From Aureimonas sp. AU4 (GTDB lineage: Bacteria > Pseudomonadota > Alphaproteobacteria > Rhizobiales > Rhizobiaceae), in assembly GCF_001463765.1 (NCBI RefSeq), contig NZ_BBWK01000012.1, forward strand, positions 1 through 64,000: a DNA stretch of 64,000 bases, read 5' to 3'. A program made the position numbers and the translations under genes. Under the pieces are notes generated by a model. It made no database searches and was not told where the DNA came from. It was given only the letters and a program-made list of their open reading frames with translations. Positions 7,829 to 16,598 of this stretch are shown piece after piece; positions within the stretch are counted from its first letter, which is position 1, and every line of letters begins with the position of its first letter.

Positions 7829-9346
7829 TCACAGAGGCCGGGCGCTCATCTCCAGCCAGTCGAGTTCCTCTTCGACGCGGCGATAGGCCTCGTCACCGAT
7901 CGTGCCGTCGTCGCGCAAGAGCCCGATCTCCCGGCGCGCAGCCATCACCATGCGCAGCCGAACGTGGTTCTCGGGTCGCTCGCGCAGGTCCGCTCCCTCC
8001 ATCGCCTGGGACAGCGCCTCGGCATATTCCTCGGCGATGCGGCGGGCGGCGGGGGAGGTGTCGCCGTCGAGCTCGGCCAGGCCCGCCTTGATCACCGTCT
8101 TGCGCGCGCGGCGCAGCTCGCTCTCCACGGTCCGGTCCTCGGGCAGGCGCAGGAAGCGCAGGAGCGGGCCCAGCGTCAGCCCCTGGATGAGAAGCGTGCC
8201 GAGCACCACCACGAAGGCGGCGAGCTGCATGAAGTCGCGATAGGGGAAACCCTCCGGCAGCGCGATCGCCGCCGCCAGCGTGACGATGCCGCGCATGCCC
8301 GACCAGCCGATCACCAGCGAGGGGCCGATGCCGGCCTGGTCTTCGTCCGCCGCCTCGCGGCGCAGCTGCCGCAGCCCGTGATGGGCCGCGACCCAGGCGA
8401 GGCGCACCACGATCACCACGACGAGAAGCAGGAGCGACAGGCCGATGAAGCGCTCCTGCTCGGCCACGGTCAGCGCCTCCAGGATGGGCCGCAGCTCCAG
8501 CCCGATCAGCGTGAAGGCGAGGACGTTGAGCACCACGGTCACGGTTTCCCAGACCGCGAAGGAGGTGACGCGCAGATGCGCGCGCATGGCGTACTGCGTG
8601 CCGCGCGCCACCGTGATCGCGAAGACCACGACGGTGATGACGCCCGACAGGCCGAGCCGCTCGGCCCCGAGCCAGGCGCCGAAGGTCACCACGAACTGGA
8701 AGATCGTGGCGCTCGGCCCGTCGGTCATGCGCCCGATCAGGCGGCGCGTGACCTGCGCGAACAGGAAGCCCGCCACCGCGCTGCCGATGAAGACGAGGCC
8801 GAAGGCGGGCAGCGCCTCGCTCCAGGCAAATCCCCCTGCGGCCACCGCGCCGAGGCCCAGACGGTAGATCAGCAGCGAGGAGGCGTCGTTGAGAAGGCTT
8901 TCCCCTTCCAGGATGACGCGCAGCCTGTAGGGCGGGGCGACCGCGCGCAGGATCGCCAGCGCCGCCACGGCATCCGGCGGGGCGAGCAGCGCACCGAGCG
9001 CGATCGCCGCGCCCCAGGGCATGTCCGGCAGGGCGAGGTGCACGACGAGCGCCACGACCAGCGTCGTCAGCCCGACCGCCACCAGAACCAGCGAGGAGAC
9101 CTCCAGCCAGTTGCGCTTGAGGTCGCGCAAGGACGAATCGTAGGCCGCGTCCGACAGGACCGGCGCGACGAAGAGCGCGAGGATGAGGTCCGGCGGCAGC
9201 TCCAGGCGCGGCCCGCTCGGCAGGAAGGCGAGAAGCGCGCCGCCCAGCGCGAGCAGCGTCGGATAGGGCACGCTCAGACGTCGCGCCAGCATGGACAGGA
9301 GCGTCGCGCCGAAGAGAAGCGCGAGAAGGGACTCGAAGACGTGCAT
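7829..9346 (-). CDS. Na+/H+ antiporter, CPA1 family (NhaP/YjcE type)
   Basis: 505 residues. About 12 membrane segments fill residues 1-400, then a cytoplasmic helical tail of about 100 residues. The conserved ion-binding region is visible as APPDAVAALAI, and the following LEGESLLNDASSLLIY segment is diagnostic of CPA1 exchangers. It exchanges Na+ or K+ for H+ across the inner membrane for pH and salt homeostasis. Its long antisense frame is only a shadow. It appears monocistronic. Confidence 0.92.
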   Translation of the reverse strand: MHVFESLLALLFGATLLSMLARRLSVPYPTLLALGGALLAFLPSGPRLELPPDLILALFVAPVLSDAAYDSSLRDLKRNWLEVSSLVLVAVGLTTLVVALVVHLALPDMPWGAAIALGALLAPPDAVAALAILRAVAPPYRLRVILEGESLLNDASSLLIYRLGLGAVAAGGFAWSEALPAFGLVFIGSAVAGFLFAQVTRRLIGRMTDGPSATIFQFVVTFGAWLGAERLGLSGVITVVVFAITVARGTQYAMRAHLRVTSFAVWETVTVVLNVLAFTLIGLELRPILEALTVAEQERFIGLSLLLLVVVIVVRLAWVAAHHGLRQLRREAADEDQAGIGPSLVIGWSGMRGIVTLAAAIALPEGFPYRDFMQLAAFVVVLGTLLIQGLTLGPLLRFLRLPEDRTVESELRRARKTVIKAGLAELDGDTSPAARRIAEEYAEALSQAMEGADLRERPENHVRLRMVMAARREIGLLRDDGTIGDEAYRRVEEELDWLEMSARPL

Positions 9347-9450
9347 GGGGCCCCCGGGGTGCGGTTGGCGCCGAGACGCGGCGGCATGGTCCCGTTTAGC
9401 CGCTCGGGGCGAGCGCGATCAACGCGCCGTGAGCCCGGCTTGATCGATCG

Positions 9451-9720
9451 TCAGCCGTCCGGCCGGAAGCCGAGGACGAAGGCCACGACGGCTTCGGCCG
9501 GCATCTCGCAGGGCAGGAGGCGCAGGCCTTCCTCCAGCCGGTAGACGTTGGCGCTGACGCGCCCCGGCCCGCCGAGCTCCTCGCCCCAGAGCCAGCGGCG
9601 GCGCCCGTCCGGCGACCGGTTGAGCGTGACGCCCCAGCGGCGGCCCTCGAACGCGCCCTCTCGAAAGCCTTCCGGCAACAGGTCGAGGGCGCGGGCGAAG
9701 GCGTCGAGGTCGAGGCTCAT
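9451..9720 (-). CDS. Hypothetical protein
   Basis: 89 residues, MSLDLDAFARALDLLPEGFR onward, with a central beta-rich segment (RRWGVTLNRSPDGRRRWLWG) and a C-terminal helix (PAEAVVAFVLGFRPDG). There is no signal peptide or known motif. Length and composition fit small conserved alphaproteobacterial proteins of unknown role. It lies between the antiporter and the divergently transcribed channel gene. Confidence 0.6.
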   Translation of the reverse strand: MSLDLDAFARALDLLPEGFREGAFEGRRWGVTLNRSPDGRRRWLWGEELGGPGRVSANVYRLEEGLRLLPCEMPAEAVVAFVLGFRPDG

Positions 9721-9841
9721 GCCGGTTCAACGTCGCGGGGCGCGAGGCGGTTCGTTTCGGGAGCCTTGCAATAAAACCTCCGCATTTGCCCGGCAAAGGG
9801 CCCCCGCGTCCCGTTCCGGGGGGAGGGGACGCGCCGTCATC

Positions 9842-12196
9842 ATGGGGATACGTGCCGCCTTGCAGAACCGACGCCTTGCCGCCTTCGTCGCGCTGATCGC
9901 CCTTCTCGTTCCGCTCCTTCTCTCGCCCGCGCGCGCCCAGGACGTGCCGGACGGGGCCAAGGCGCCGATCGCGACGCTCGACCAGCAGGCCGCCGAGCTC
10001 GCCGCCGTCCAGGCGGCGGCCAACGCCGCCGGCACGGACACGGACGCCAAGGCGGACCTGCGCGACCGGGCGATGGCGGTGGGGAGCGCCGCCAACGACG
10101 CGGCGGCGCTGCTCGTTCCCGAGCTCGACGCCGCCAATGCCCGGCTCACGGAGCTCGGAGAGGCGAGCGAGGGCGAGGCGCCCGACGTCCAGGAGCAGCG
10201 CACACGCCTCACCGCCCAGCGCGACGCCGTGGACTCGGCGATCAAGCGCGGGCGGCTGCTCGCCGCCGACGCCAAGGACACGATCGACCGCCTGATCCGC
10301 GAGATCAACGAGGCCTTCAACCGCGACACGTTCCGCAAGGTCGCCTCGCCGCTCTCGCCGCTTCTGTGGCAGACCGTCGCGCGCAACCTGCCCGATGACC
10401 TGGCGCGGCTGCGCGACTTCACGCACGACAACGTCACGCGCCTTCTGGAGACGCGCACCTCCTCGCGCATCGCCGTGGTGCTCGGCGGGCTCGGGCTGGC
10501 GCTCCTGATCCTCGTGCCCGTGCGGCGCTGGCTGCGCGACGCGGGCCGCAACTTCGCGGTGCGCCAGGTGCCCGCGACCCGCGCGCGGCGCTCGGGGCTC
10601 GCCCTCTGGTTCGTCCTCGTCGGCACCCTGATCTCGACGCTCGGCGTCTCGGCCCTGTTCCTGGCGCTCTACTGGGCGGACATGCTGACCAACGCCACGC
10701 GTCCGCTGCTCGAGGTCCTGAGCGTCACGGCCGGGGTCGGCGGCTTCGTGGTGTCGCTCGGCGCGGGCCTTCTTCTCGTCGGCAAGGCCTCCTGGCGTCT
10801 CCTGCCCATCTCCGAGGAGACGGCCGAGAGCCTTCGCTTCCTGCCGCTCGCCACAGCCCTCGTCTCGTTCTTCGCCGTGTTCCTGATCGAGGGCGGCAAC
10901 GCGGTGGGCGTCAGCCGCTCGGCCGTGGTGCTTCTCAACGCGGTGGCCGCGCTCGCCTATGTCGCGCTGATCGTGACCGTCCTCGTCACGCTGGGCCGCG
11001 TCCGGCGCCGGCAGGACGACGAGGTGCGCGAGCCGGGCGGGGCGACGACCTGGGTGACGCTCGCCACCGTCGCGGCGTGGATCTGCGTGGCGGTCAGCCT
11101 CGCGGCGGCGCTTCAGGGCTATGCGAACCTCGCGCTCTTCATCAGCCGGCAGACGATCTGGACCGCCGTGGTCGCGGCCGCGGCCTATCTCCTTCTCGTG
11201 GTGGCGGACGACCTGTGCACCACGATGTTCGCGCCCGAAAGCCGGCTCGGCCGCGCGCTCCACGCGAGCCTCGGCTTGCGCAAGTCCCAGGTGCGCCAGC
11301 TCGGCGTCGTCCTGTCGGCGCTCCTGCGCATCGCGATCCTCGTGCTCGCCGCCCTTCTCCTGTCGGGGCCGCTCGGGCCCGGCGCCTCGTCGCTCTTCTA
11401 CCAGTTCGGCTCGTCTGCCGAGATCCGCATCGGCGGCTTCACGATCGTGCCGGGCGCGATCCTCAAGGCGGCGGTCGCGCTGGCCATCGGCATCACCTTG
11501 ATGCGCGGCGTCCGCCGGTGGCTGGACGAGCGCTACCTGCCGGCGACCGACCTCGATCCCGGCGCGCGCAACTCGGTGTCGACGATCGTCGGCTATGCCG
11601 GCATCATCCTCGCGAGCTTCTGGGCGCTGACCTCGCTCGGCATCGGCATGGAGCGCATCGCGCTCGTGGTCTCGGCGCTGTCGGTCGGTATCGGCTTCGG
11701 CCTTCAGGCGATCACGCAGAACTTCGTGTCGGGCCTGATCCTTCTGGCCGAGCGGCCGGTGAAGATCGGCGACACGGTGCGCATCGGCACCGACGAGGGG
11801 GACGTGAAGCGCATCTCGGTGCGCTCAACCGAGATCCAGATCGCCGACCGCTCGACCCTGATCGTCCCGAACTCGGAGCTCATCACCAAGCCCGTTCGCA
11901 ACATGACCATGGCGAACCCACTCGGCCGCATCCAGATCAGCTTCTCGGGTCCGCTGGAGGTCGACGCCGAGGCGGTGCGCCGCACCGTGCTCGCGATCTT
12001 CGAGGACCACGAGGCGGTGCTGTCGGAGCCGGCGCCCAGCCTCTTCATCGACGGGATCGAGAGCGGGCAGGTGCAGTTCAAGGCGTTCGCCTTCGTGTCC
12101 GCGCCGCGTCTCGTCTATTCCACGCGCTCGGCGCTCCTGTTCTCGATCCTCGGGCGCTTCCGCGAGGAGGGCATCCCGATCGTCAAGCCGGCATGA
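9842..12196 (+). CDS. DUF3772-containing mechanosensitive ion channel (MscS superfamily)
   Basis: 784 residues. The ATG at 9842 starts a signal peptide ending ARA, so the longer open frame upstream is not used. A periplasmic DUF3772 region with coiled-coil character covers roughly 35-200, about ten membrane segments follow, and the MscS core lies near 610-780. The pore/beta-domain signature LSVGIGFGLQAITQNFVSG followed by LILLAERPVKIGDTVRIG is clear. It opens on membrane tension to release solutes on hypo-osmotic shock. Large N-terminally extended relatives such as MscK can be gated by additional signals. Confidence 0.93.
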   Translation: MGIRAALQNRRLAAFVALIALLVPLLLSPARAQDVPDGAKAPIATLDQQAAELAAVQAAANAAGTDTDAKADLRDRAMAVGSAANDAAALLVPELDAANARLTELGEASEGEAPDVQEQRTRLTAQRDAVDSAIKRGRLLAADAKDTIDRLIREINEAFNRDTFRKVASPLSPLLWQTVARNLPDDLARLRDFTHDNVTRLLETRTSSRIAVVLGGLGLALLILVPVRRWLRDAGRNFAVRQVPATRARRSGLALWFVLVGTLISTLGVSALFLALYWADMLTNATRPLLEVLSVTAGVGGFVVSLGAGLLLVGKASWRLLPISEETAESLRFLPLATALVSFFAVFLIEGGNAVGVSRSAVVLLNAVAALAYVALIVTVLVTLGRVRRRQDDEVREPGGATTWVTLATVAAWICVAVSLAAALQGYANLALFISRQTIWTAVVAAAAYLLLVVADDLCTTMFAPESRLGRALHASLGLRKSQVRQLGVVLSALLRIAILVLAALLLSGPLGPGASSLFYQFGSSAEIRIGGFTIVPGAILKAAVALAIGITLMRGVRRWLDERYLPATDLDPGARNSVSTIVGYAGIILASFWALTSLGIGMERIALVVSALSVGIGFGLQAITQNFVSGLILLAERPVKIGDTVRIGTDEGDVKRISVRSTEIQIADRSTLIVPNSELITKPVRNMTMANPLGRIQISFSGPLEVDAEAVRRTVLAIFEDHEAVLSEPAPSLFIDGIESGQVQFKAFAFVSAPRLVYSTRSALLFSILGRFREEGIPIVKPA

Positions 12197-12209
12197 GGGG
12201 CTTCGAACC

Positions 12210-13184
12210 TCAGGCGACGAGGCGCGGCAGCGACACGGCGGAGCGGCGCGTCGGCGTGGCGGTGAAGGCCTGCGTGTGCTCGAAGGAGCGAACGCCCGCC
12301 TGACTGCCGAGGCCGGTGGCGTTGAGCGCCGAGGTCGCCTGGGCGAAGCGCACCATGGTCTCGGGGTCCATGCCGTGCACGAGGCCGGTGGCGATGCCGG
12401 CGTTGAAGGCGTCGCCGCAGCCGCAGGAGCAGACCATCTGGATGTCGAAGGCCGGCATCAGGAAGCGGTCGCCGTTGGCGTGGCGATAATAGGCGCCGTT
12501 CTCGCCGAGCGTCAGGATGCAGCAGGTGACGCCCCGGTCGAGGAAGAAGCGCGCGACGTCCTCGATATCCTCGAGACCCGACAGGACGCGCGCCTCCTCG
12601 ATCGAGGGGAGGAAGTAGTCGGTGTAGGGCAGGAGGCCGACGACGTTGGCGAGATCCTTCTCGGCCGCCGCGAAGACGTCGACCGTGGTCAGCGCGCCGC
12701 GCCGCTTGGCCTCCGCGAAGAGCCGCGCCGAAGGCTCGCCGTCCATGCGGTCCATGAGGCCGACGCCGCCCAGATGCACGACGGTGGCGTCGAGCATCTG
12801 GTCGAGGCTGTCGTCACTCACCGCGAAGGCGCCGGTCGCCCCCCGCATGTGCAGCGCCGGGCGCGAGCCGTCGGCGCGCGTCAGGATGATCGAGGTCGAG
12901 GTGCCGACCCCTGCGCAGCGCTGCATGAGCGAGATGTCGATGCCGAACTGCGCCATGCGGTTCAGCACCCAGTCGGCCATCAGGTCGTCGCCGACGCCGC
13001 CCACCGCCAGGCACTTCAGGCCGTGCTTGGCGGCGGCCACCACGGCCGCGCCCGCCGCGCCGGACACGGCGATGTCGATCTGCGGGATGAACGCCGTTCC
13101 GCCGCCGGCCGGGATCTCGCCGACGGGGCGGCCGAGGCAGTCGAAGGTGATGAAGCCGATCGAGGTGTAGTCGTAGCGCGCCAT
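12210..13184 (-). CDS. PfkB-family sugar kinase
   Basis: 324 residues of the ribokinase fold. An N-terminal GGTAFIPQIDIAVSGAAGA substrate loop and the C-terminal PfkB signature CGCGDAFNAGIATGLVHG are present, with catalytic Asp in GCGDAF. A GGGAGGAG box precedes the ATG. It transfers phosphate from ATP to a sugar, sugar phosphate or deoxysugar hydroxyl; the exact acceptor is not readable. It lies 58 bases after the GlpD-like gene in the leftward arm of the divergent catabolic locus, so it probably phosphorylates an intermediate of that pathway. Confidence 0.88.
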   Translation of the reverse strand: MARYDYTSIGFITFDCLGRPVGEIPAGGGTAFIPQIDIAVSGAAGAAVVAAAKHGLKCLAVGGVGDDLMADWVLNRMAQFGIDISLMQRCAGVGTSTSIILTRADGSRPALHMRGATGAFAVSDDSLDQMLDATVVHLGGVGLMDRMDGEPSARLFAEAKRRGALTTVDVFAAAEKDLANVVGLLPYTDYFLPSIEEARVLSGLEDIEDVARFFLDRGVTCCILTLGENGAYYRHANGDRFLMPAFDIQMVCSCGCGDAFNAGIATGLVHGMDPETMVRFAQATSALNATGLGSQAGVRSFEHTQAFTATPTRRSAVSLPRLVA

Positions 13185-13242
13185 GGTCCGCGTCTCCTCC
13201 CTTATGCCTGCGGCGGGGCCCCTTTCCAGGTCCCGCGAATGT

Positions 13243-14841
13243 CTAGTGAAGCGTTGCCCGCGCGCTCTCGATGATCGCCTCGACCTCGGCGTGGGCCGCC
13301 TCGCTCGCGCGGCCCGTCAGCGCGATCTCGGTGCGCCGGCGCAGGATGTCGTCGGCGGTTCGCACCAGCTCGTGCCGCGCGATCCAGCGGATTTCGGCGT
13401 CGTGGTAGTCCGGCAGCGCGCGAAGCGTCGCGCCGTCCGAGGCGCCGATCGCCTCGGCGACGGGCCGGGCCCGCGTGCCGTAGCGCAAGAGAAGCCGCTC
13501 GCCGACGGATGCGCGCGCGAGCCGGTCCAGTTCGGCCGCGAGTTTCGCGCGGCCGCGCGCGTCCACAGGGAAGTCGCGGCCCCCGCCGATGGCGAGATCG
13601 GCCGTGGAGGCGCGCCGCGCGCGCCCGAGATGCCCGAGCACGCGGTCGGCGGCCTCTTCCGAGAAGCCGCGATAGGTGGTCCACTTGCCGCCGATCAGCG
13701 ACAGGACCGGCACGTCCGTGCCCGGCAGCTTGTCCTCGCCGAAGGAGTGGTCGCGACTGATCTCGCCGGGATTGTCGACATCCGCGCGCGGCAGCGGGCG
13801 CACGCCGCAGAAGCTGTAGACGACGTCCTCGCGCCCGATCGCCATATTCGGAAAGACCTCGGCCACGACGCCGATCATGTAGCCGATCTCGTCCTCGCTC
13901 ACCTCGGCCTCGTCGGGGTGGGCGACCGGAATGTCGGTGGAGCCGATGAGGACACGGTTCTTGAAGGGGTAGAGGAGGTTCACGCGCCCGTCGGCCGAGC
14001 CGAAATAGACCATGCGACCGTTCAGCGCCGCGAGAAGGCCGGGGTGCTCCACCACGACGTGGCTGCCCTTGGTGCCGCCCATGTAGCGGCTGTTGAGGCC
14101 GAGCGCCGCGTTCACGTCGTCGATCCAAGCGCCGCCGGCATTCACCACGAGGTCGGTGGTGACGCGCTCGCGCCGGCCCGTCAGCCGGTCCTCGATCTCG
14201 ATCACGCCGCCCGCTTGGCCGCGCGCCGTGCAATAGGTTCGGATGCCGCTCCCCGGATTGTCGGCGAGCGCGTCGAGCGCGATCTCGAGGCCGAGCCGCT
14301 CGGCGTGGTCGAGCCGCGCCTCGTAGTAGAGGCCGACCGCCAGGATGCCCGGATCGAGGCCGGGCAGGAGGCGCTGCGCCTCGCGCCGGCCGACGAAGCG
14401 ATGCACGGGCATGGCGCGGAAGCGCCGGCCGAAGATATCGTAGAGCGTCAGGCCGAGCGCGGTGATCAGCCGGCCGCGGTCGTTGAGCCTGGCCTTGAGG
14501 CCGAGGAAGCGCCTGGCGGAGGGCACGATGCCGCCGAACCAGGAGCGCACGGGCAGGGCGGTCTCGAGCGGCGCCACGGCGTGCGGCGCGTTGCGCAGGA
14601 GGAGGTTGCGCTCCTCCGCCGACTGGCGAACCAGGCGGAACTCGCCGGTCTCGAGATATTTCAGCCCTCCGTGCATCAGGCGCGAGGAGGCCGCGCTCGC
14701 GCCCCCGCACAGGTCTCCCCGGTCCACGAGCAGGCAGTCCACGCCCTGCAGGCACAGGTCGCGGAACGTGCCGATGCCGTTGATTCCCCCGCCGACGACG
14801 AGAACGGGAACGTGGCGGATGTCGGAGGGTGAGGCGTCCAT
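13243..14841 (-). CDS. FAD-dependent glycerol-3-phosphate dehydrogenase-like enzyme (GlpD/EryB type)
   Basis: 532 residues. The N-terminal VLVVGGGINGIGTFRDLCLQ dinucleotide fold and GGASAASSRLMHGGLKYLE FAD motif are typical of GlpD. A GGKWTTYRGFSEEAAD segment and a C-terminal helical domain complete it. Family members oxidise the secondary alcohol of glycerol 3-phosphate or other polyol phosphates and pass electrons to quinone at the inner membrane. The Brucella erythritol enzyme EryB is a relative that uses a tetritol phosphate. With a PfkB kinase after it and a polyol PTS nearby, a polyol phosphate other than glycerol 3-phosphate is plausible. Confidence 0.85.
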   Translation of the reverse strand: MDASPSDIRHVPVLVVGGGINGIGTFRDLCLQGVDCLLVDRGDLCGGASAASSRLMHGGLKYLETGEFRLVRQSAEERNLLLRNAPHAVAPLETALPVRSWFGGIVPSARRFLGLKARLNDRGRLITALGLTLYDIFGRRFRAMPVHRFVGRREAQRLLPGLDPGILAVGLYYEARLDHAERLGLEIALDALADNPGSGIRTYCTARGQAGGVIEIEDRLTGRRERVTTDLVVNAGGAWIDDVNAALGLNSRYMGGTKGSHVVVEHPGLLAALNGRMVYFGSADGRVNLLYPFKNRVLIGSTDIPVAHPDEAEVSEDEIGYMIGVVAEVFPNMAIGREDVVYSFCGVRPLPRADVDNPGEISRDHSFGEDKLPGTDVPVLSLIGGKWTTYRGFSEEAADRVLGHLGRARRASTADLAIGGGRDFPVDARGRAKLAAELDRLARASVGERLLLRYGTRARPVAEAIGASDGATLRALPDYHDAEIRWIARHELVRTADDILRRRTEIALTGRASEAAHAEVEAIIESARATLH

Positions 14842-14863
14842 GGCGGTTCTGAAGCGGGGGCGT

Positions 14864-15103
14864 TCAGGACACGATCGCGACCTTGATCGCGTCGCCGCGC
14901 ACGGCCGTGTCCAGCGCCTCGTTGATCGAGGTGAGCGCGAGACGATGCGTCAGGACGGGCCCGGTGTCGAGCGGTCCCGTGGCGATGAGGTCGGCGACGT
15001 CGCGAACCGGAGGCGCGTCGCCCGGGAACTCGCGGCGGAGCGCGGATGGGAAGCGCACGCCCATGGCCCGGCGGCTGGTTGGAATGGCCACGCCACGCGC
15101 CAC
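14864..15103 (-). pseudogene. C-terminal relic of a zinc-type alcohol dehydrogenase
   Basis: Only the last 60-70 residues of a medium-chain alcohol dehydrogenase remain: a VADLIATGPLDTGPVLTHRL segment followed by SINEALDTAVRGDAIKVAIV. The zinc and nucleotide-binding domains are absent; the intact flank ends near 15075, where the intergenic region of the divergent operon begins. It ends 22 bases before the GlpD-like gene, so it was once the first gene of that leftward operon. The short frame from 15103 probably makes no functional protein. Confidence 0.75.
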
Positions 15104-15190
15104 CGTCTCGCTCCTGCGACCCGCATTTCTTGCCAGCGACGAGCGCGGGACATGCGTTTTCCCGACAGGGGAACGGCGTAAAATGACGCT

Positions 15191-15227
15191 GTGAACTGTT
15201 GTCTTTCACCTAATACAAATGTATCTT
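15191..15227 (+). promoter_or_regulatory. Promoter with two inverted repeats before the DRL-like gene
   Basis: A plausible sigma-70 promoter is TTGTCT (15199-15204), 17 bases, TATCTT (15222-15227), about 20 bases before the ATG at 15248. Two palindromes overlap it: GTGAA/TTCAC (15191-15195 with 15205-15209) and ATACA-AA-TGTAT (15213-15224). Their position over the spacer and -10 suits a repressor operator. The regulator is not identified; the SorC-type protein at 29589 is one candidate. Confidence 0.5.
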
Positions 15228-15247
15228 TCTCGCATGGAGGACGTCCG

Positions 15248-16567
15248 ATGAGCATTCTGCAGGTGGGCCTGGCGGCCGAGCTTCAGGCCTATGCCGACCA
15301 GCATGGTCCGGTGACCGTGGGTCTGGCCGGCTCCGGCCAGATGGGCACCGACATGGTGGTGCAGCTGACCCTCATGCCGGGCGTGCGCCTGGGCGCCCTG
15401 TCGGAGCTGAACATCGCGGGCGCGGAAAGCGCGCTGCGCATGGCGGGCTCGGAATTCTCGCGCGCCTCGAGCGCCGGCGACATCGACCGCGCCATCGAGG
15501 GCGGGCGCGTCGCGCTCACCGAGGACTACAAGGCGCTGTGCTCCAGCGGCCGGATCGACGTCATCATCGACGCCACGGGCAACCCGAACGTCGGCACGCT
15601 GATCGCGCTGGAGGCGTTCCGCAACGGCAAGCACGTCGTGATGCTGAACGTCGAGGCCGACATCACGATCGGCCGTTTCCTGCGCGAGGAGGCCGCCAAG
15701 GCCGGCGTCATCTACACGGGCGCGGCGGGCGACGAGCCGGCGGCGACCGTCGAGATCATCGGCTTCGCCCAGTCGCTCGGCTTCGATATCGTGTGCGCGG
15801 GCAAGGGCAAGAACAATCCCCTGAAGTTCGATGCCACGCCGGACGCCTACGAGGAGGAGGCGCGCCAGCGCAACATGAACGCGCGCATGCTGGTGGAGTT
15901 CGTGGACGGCTCGAAGACCATGATCGAGATGGTGGCCGTCGCCAACGCCACGGGCCTCGTGCCCGACGTGCCGGGCATGCACGGGCCGGCCGCGACGCGC
16001 GACGAACTCGCCTCCGTCCTCTGCACGAAGCAGGACGGCGGCGTCCTGTCGGGCCCCGGCAAGGTCGACTACTCCATCGGCAAGGGCGTCGCGCCCGGCG
16101 TCTTCTGCATCGTGAAGCCGAAGCATGATCGCGTGCTCGAGCGCATGAGCGATCTCAAGATGGGTCCCGGCCCGAACTACACGATCTTCCGGCCCTACCA
16201 CCTGACCTCGCTCGAGGTGCCGCTCTCGGCGGTGCGTGCGGTGGTCAAGAAGACGCCCGACCTCGTCCCCGCCGAGCGCCCGGTCGCCGAATGCGTGACG
16301 CTCGCCAAGCGCGACCTGAACCCGGGCGACACGCTCGGCAAGATCGGCGAGTACGACTATCGCGGCTTCGCGATGACTTGGGAAGGCGCGCGAAACGAGG
16401 GCGCCCTGCCGCTGGGTCTGGCCGAGCGGGCCCGCGTCATCAAGCCGATCAAGGCCGGCGAGAAGCTGACCTATGCCAACTGCGAGCCCGACGACAGCCT
16501 CGTGATCACCCAGATCCGCCGCCGTCTCGACCAGGCCGACGGCCGGTTCGCGACGCAGGCCGCGTAG
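15248..16567 (+). CDS. SAF-domain NAD(P)-dependent oxidoreductase, DXR-II/DRL-like
   Basis: 439 residues from an ATG with GGAGG seven bases upstream; an earlier GTG at 15191 lacks a site. Residues 15-180 form a Rossmann domain ([37 protein letters not shown]), a homoserine-dehydrogenase-like catalytic part follows ([36 protein letters not shown]), and a SAF beta-clip domain lies near 355-430 ([20 protein letters not shown]). This architecture matches the family that includes Brucella DRL, which converts DXP to MEP in place of DXR. Residue-level proof of that activity is not possible here. Leading an operon with acetoin-dehydrogenase-like genes suggests a catabolic role. Confidence 0.78.
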   Translation: MSILQVGLAAELQAYADQHGPVTVGLAGSGQMGTDMVVQLTLMPGVRLGALSELNIAGAESALRMAGSEFSRASSAGDIDRAIEGGRVALTEDYKALCSSGRIDVIIDATGNPNVGTLIALEAFRNGKHVVMLNVEADITIGRFLREEAAKAGVIYTGAAGDEPAATVEIIGFAQSLGFDIVCAGKGKNNPLKFDATPDAYEEEARQRNMNARMLVEFVDGSKTMIEMVAVANATGLVPDVPGMHGPAATRDELASVLCTKQDGGVLSGPGKVDYSIGKGVAPGVFCIVKPKHDRVLERMSDLKMGPGPNYTIFRPYHLTSLEVPLSAVRAVVKKTPDLVPAERPVAECVTLAKRDLNPGDTLGKIGEYDYRGFAMTWEGARNEGALPLGLAERARVIKPIKAGEKLTYANCEPDDSLVITQIRRRLDQADGRFATQAA

Positions 16568-16598
16568 AGCAGACCCACCCCGCAAGGAGCCGATTCCC

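Noticed and set aside
7745-9544. Long plus-strand open frame antisense to the antiporter
   Set aside because: It is rich in Arg, His, Gln and Asp, has no domain, and lies opposite a clear CPA1 antiporter; high-G+C antisense shadow.
14950-15255. Minus-strand frame across the divergent promoter region
   Set aside because: It runs through the promoter and the dehydrogenase relic in the wrong frame, with no start site or domain.
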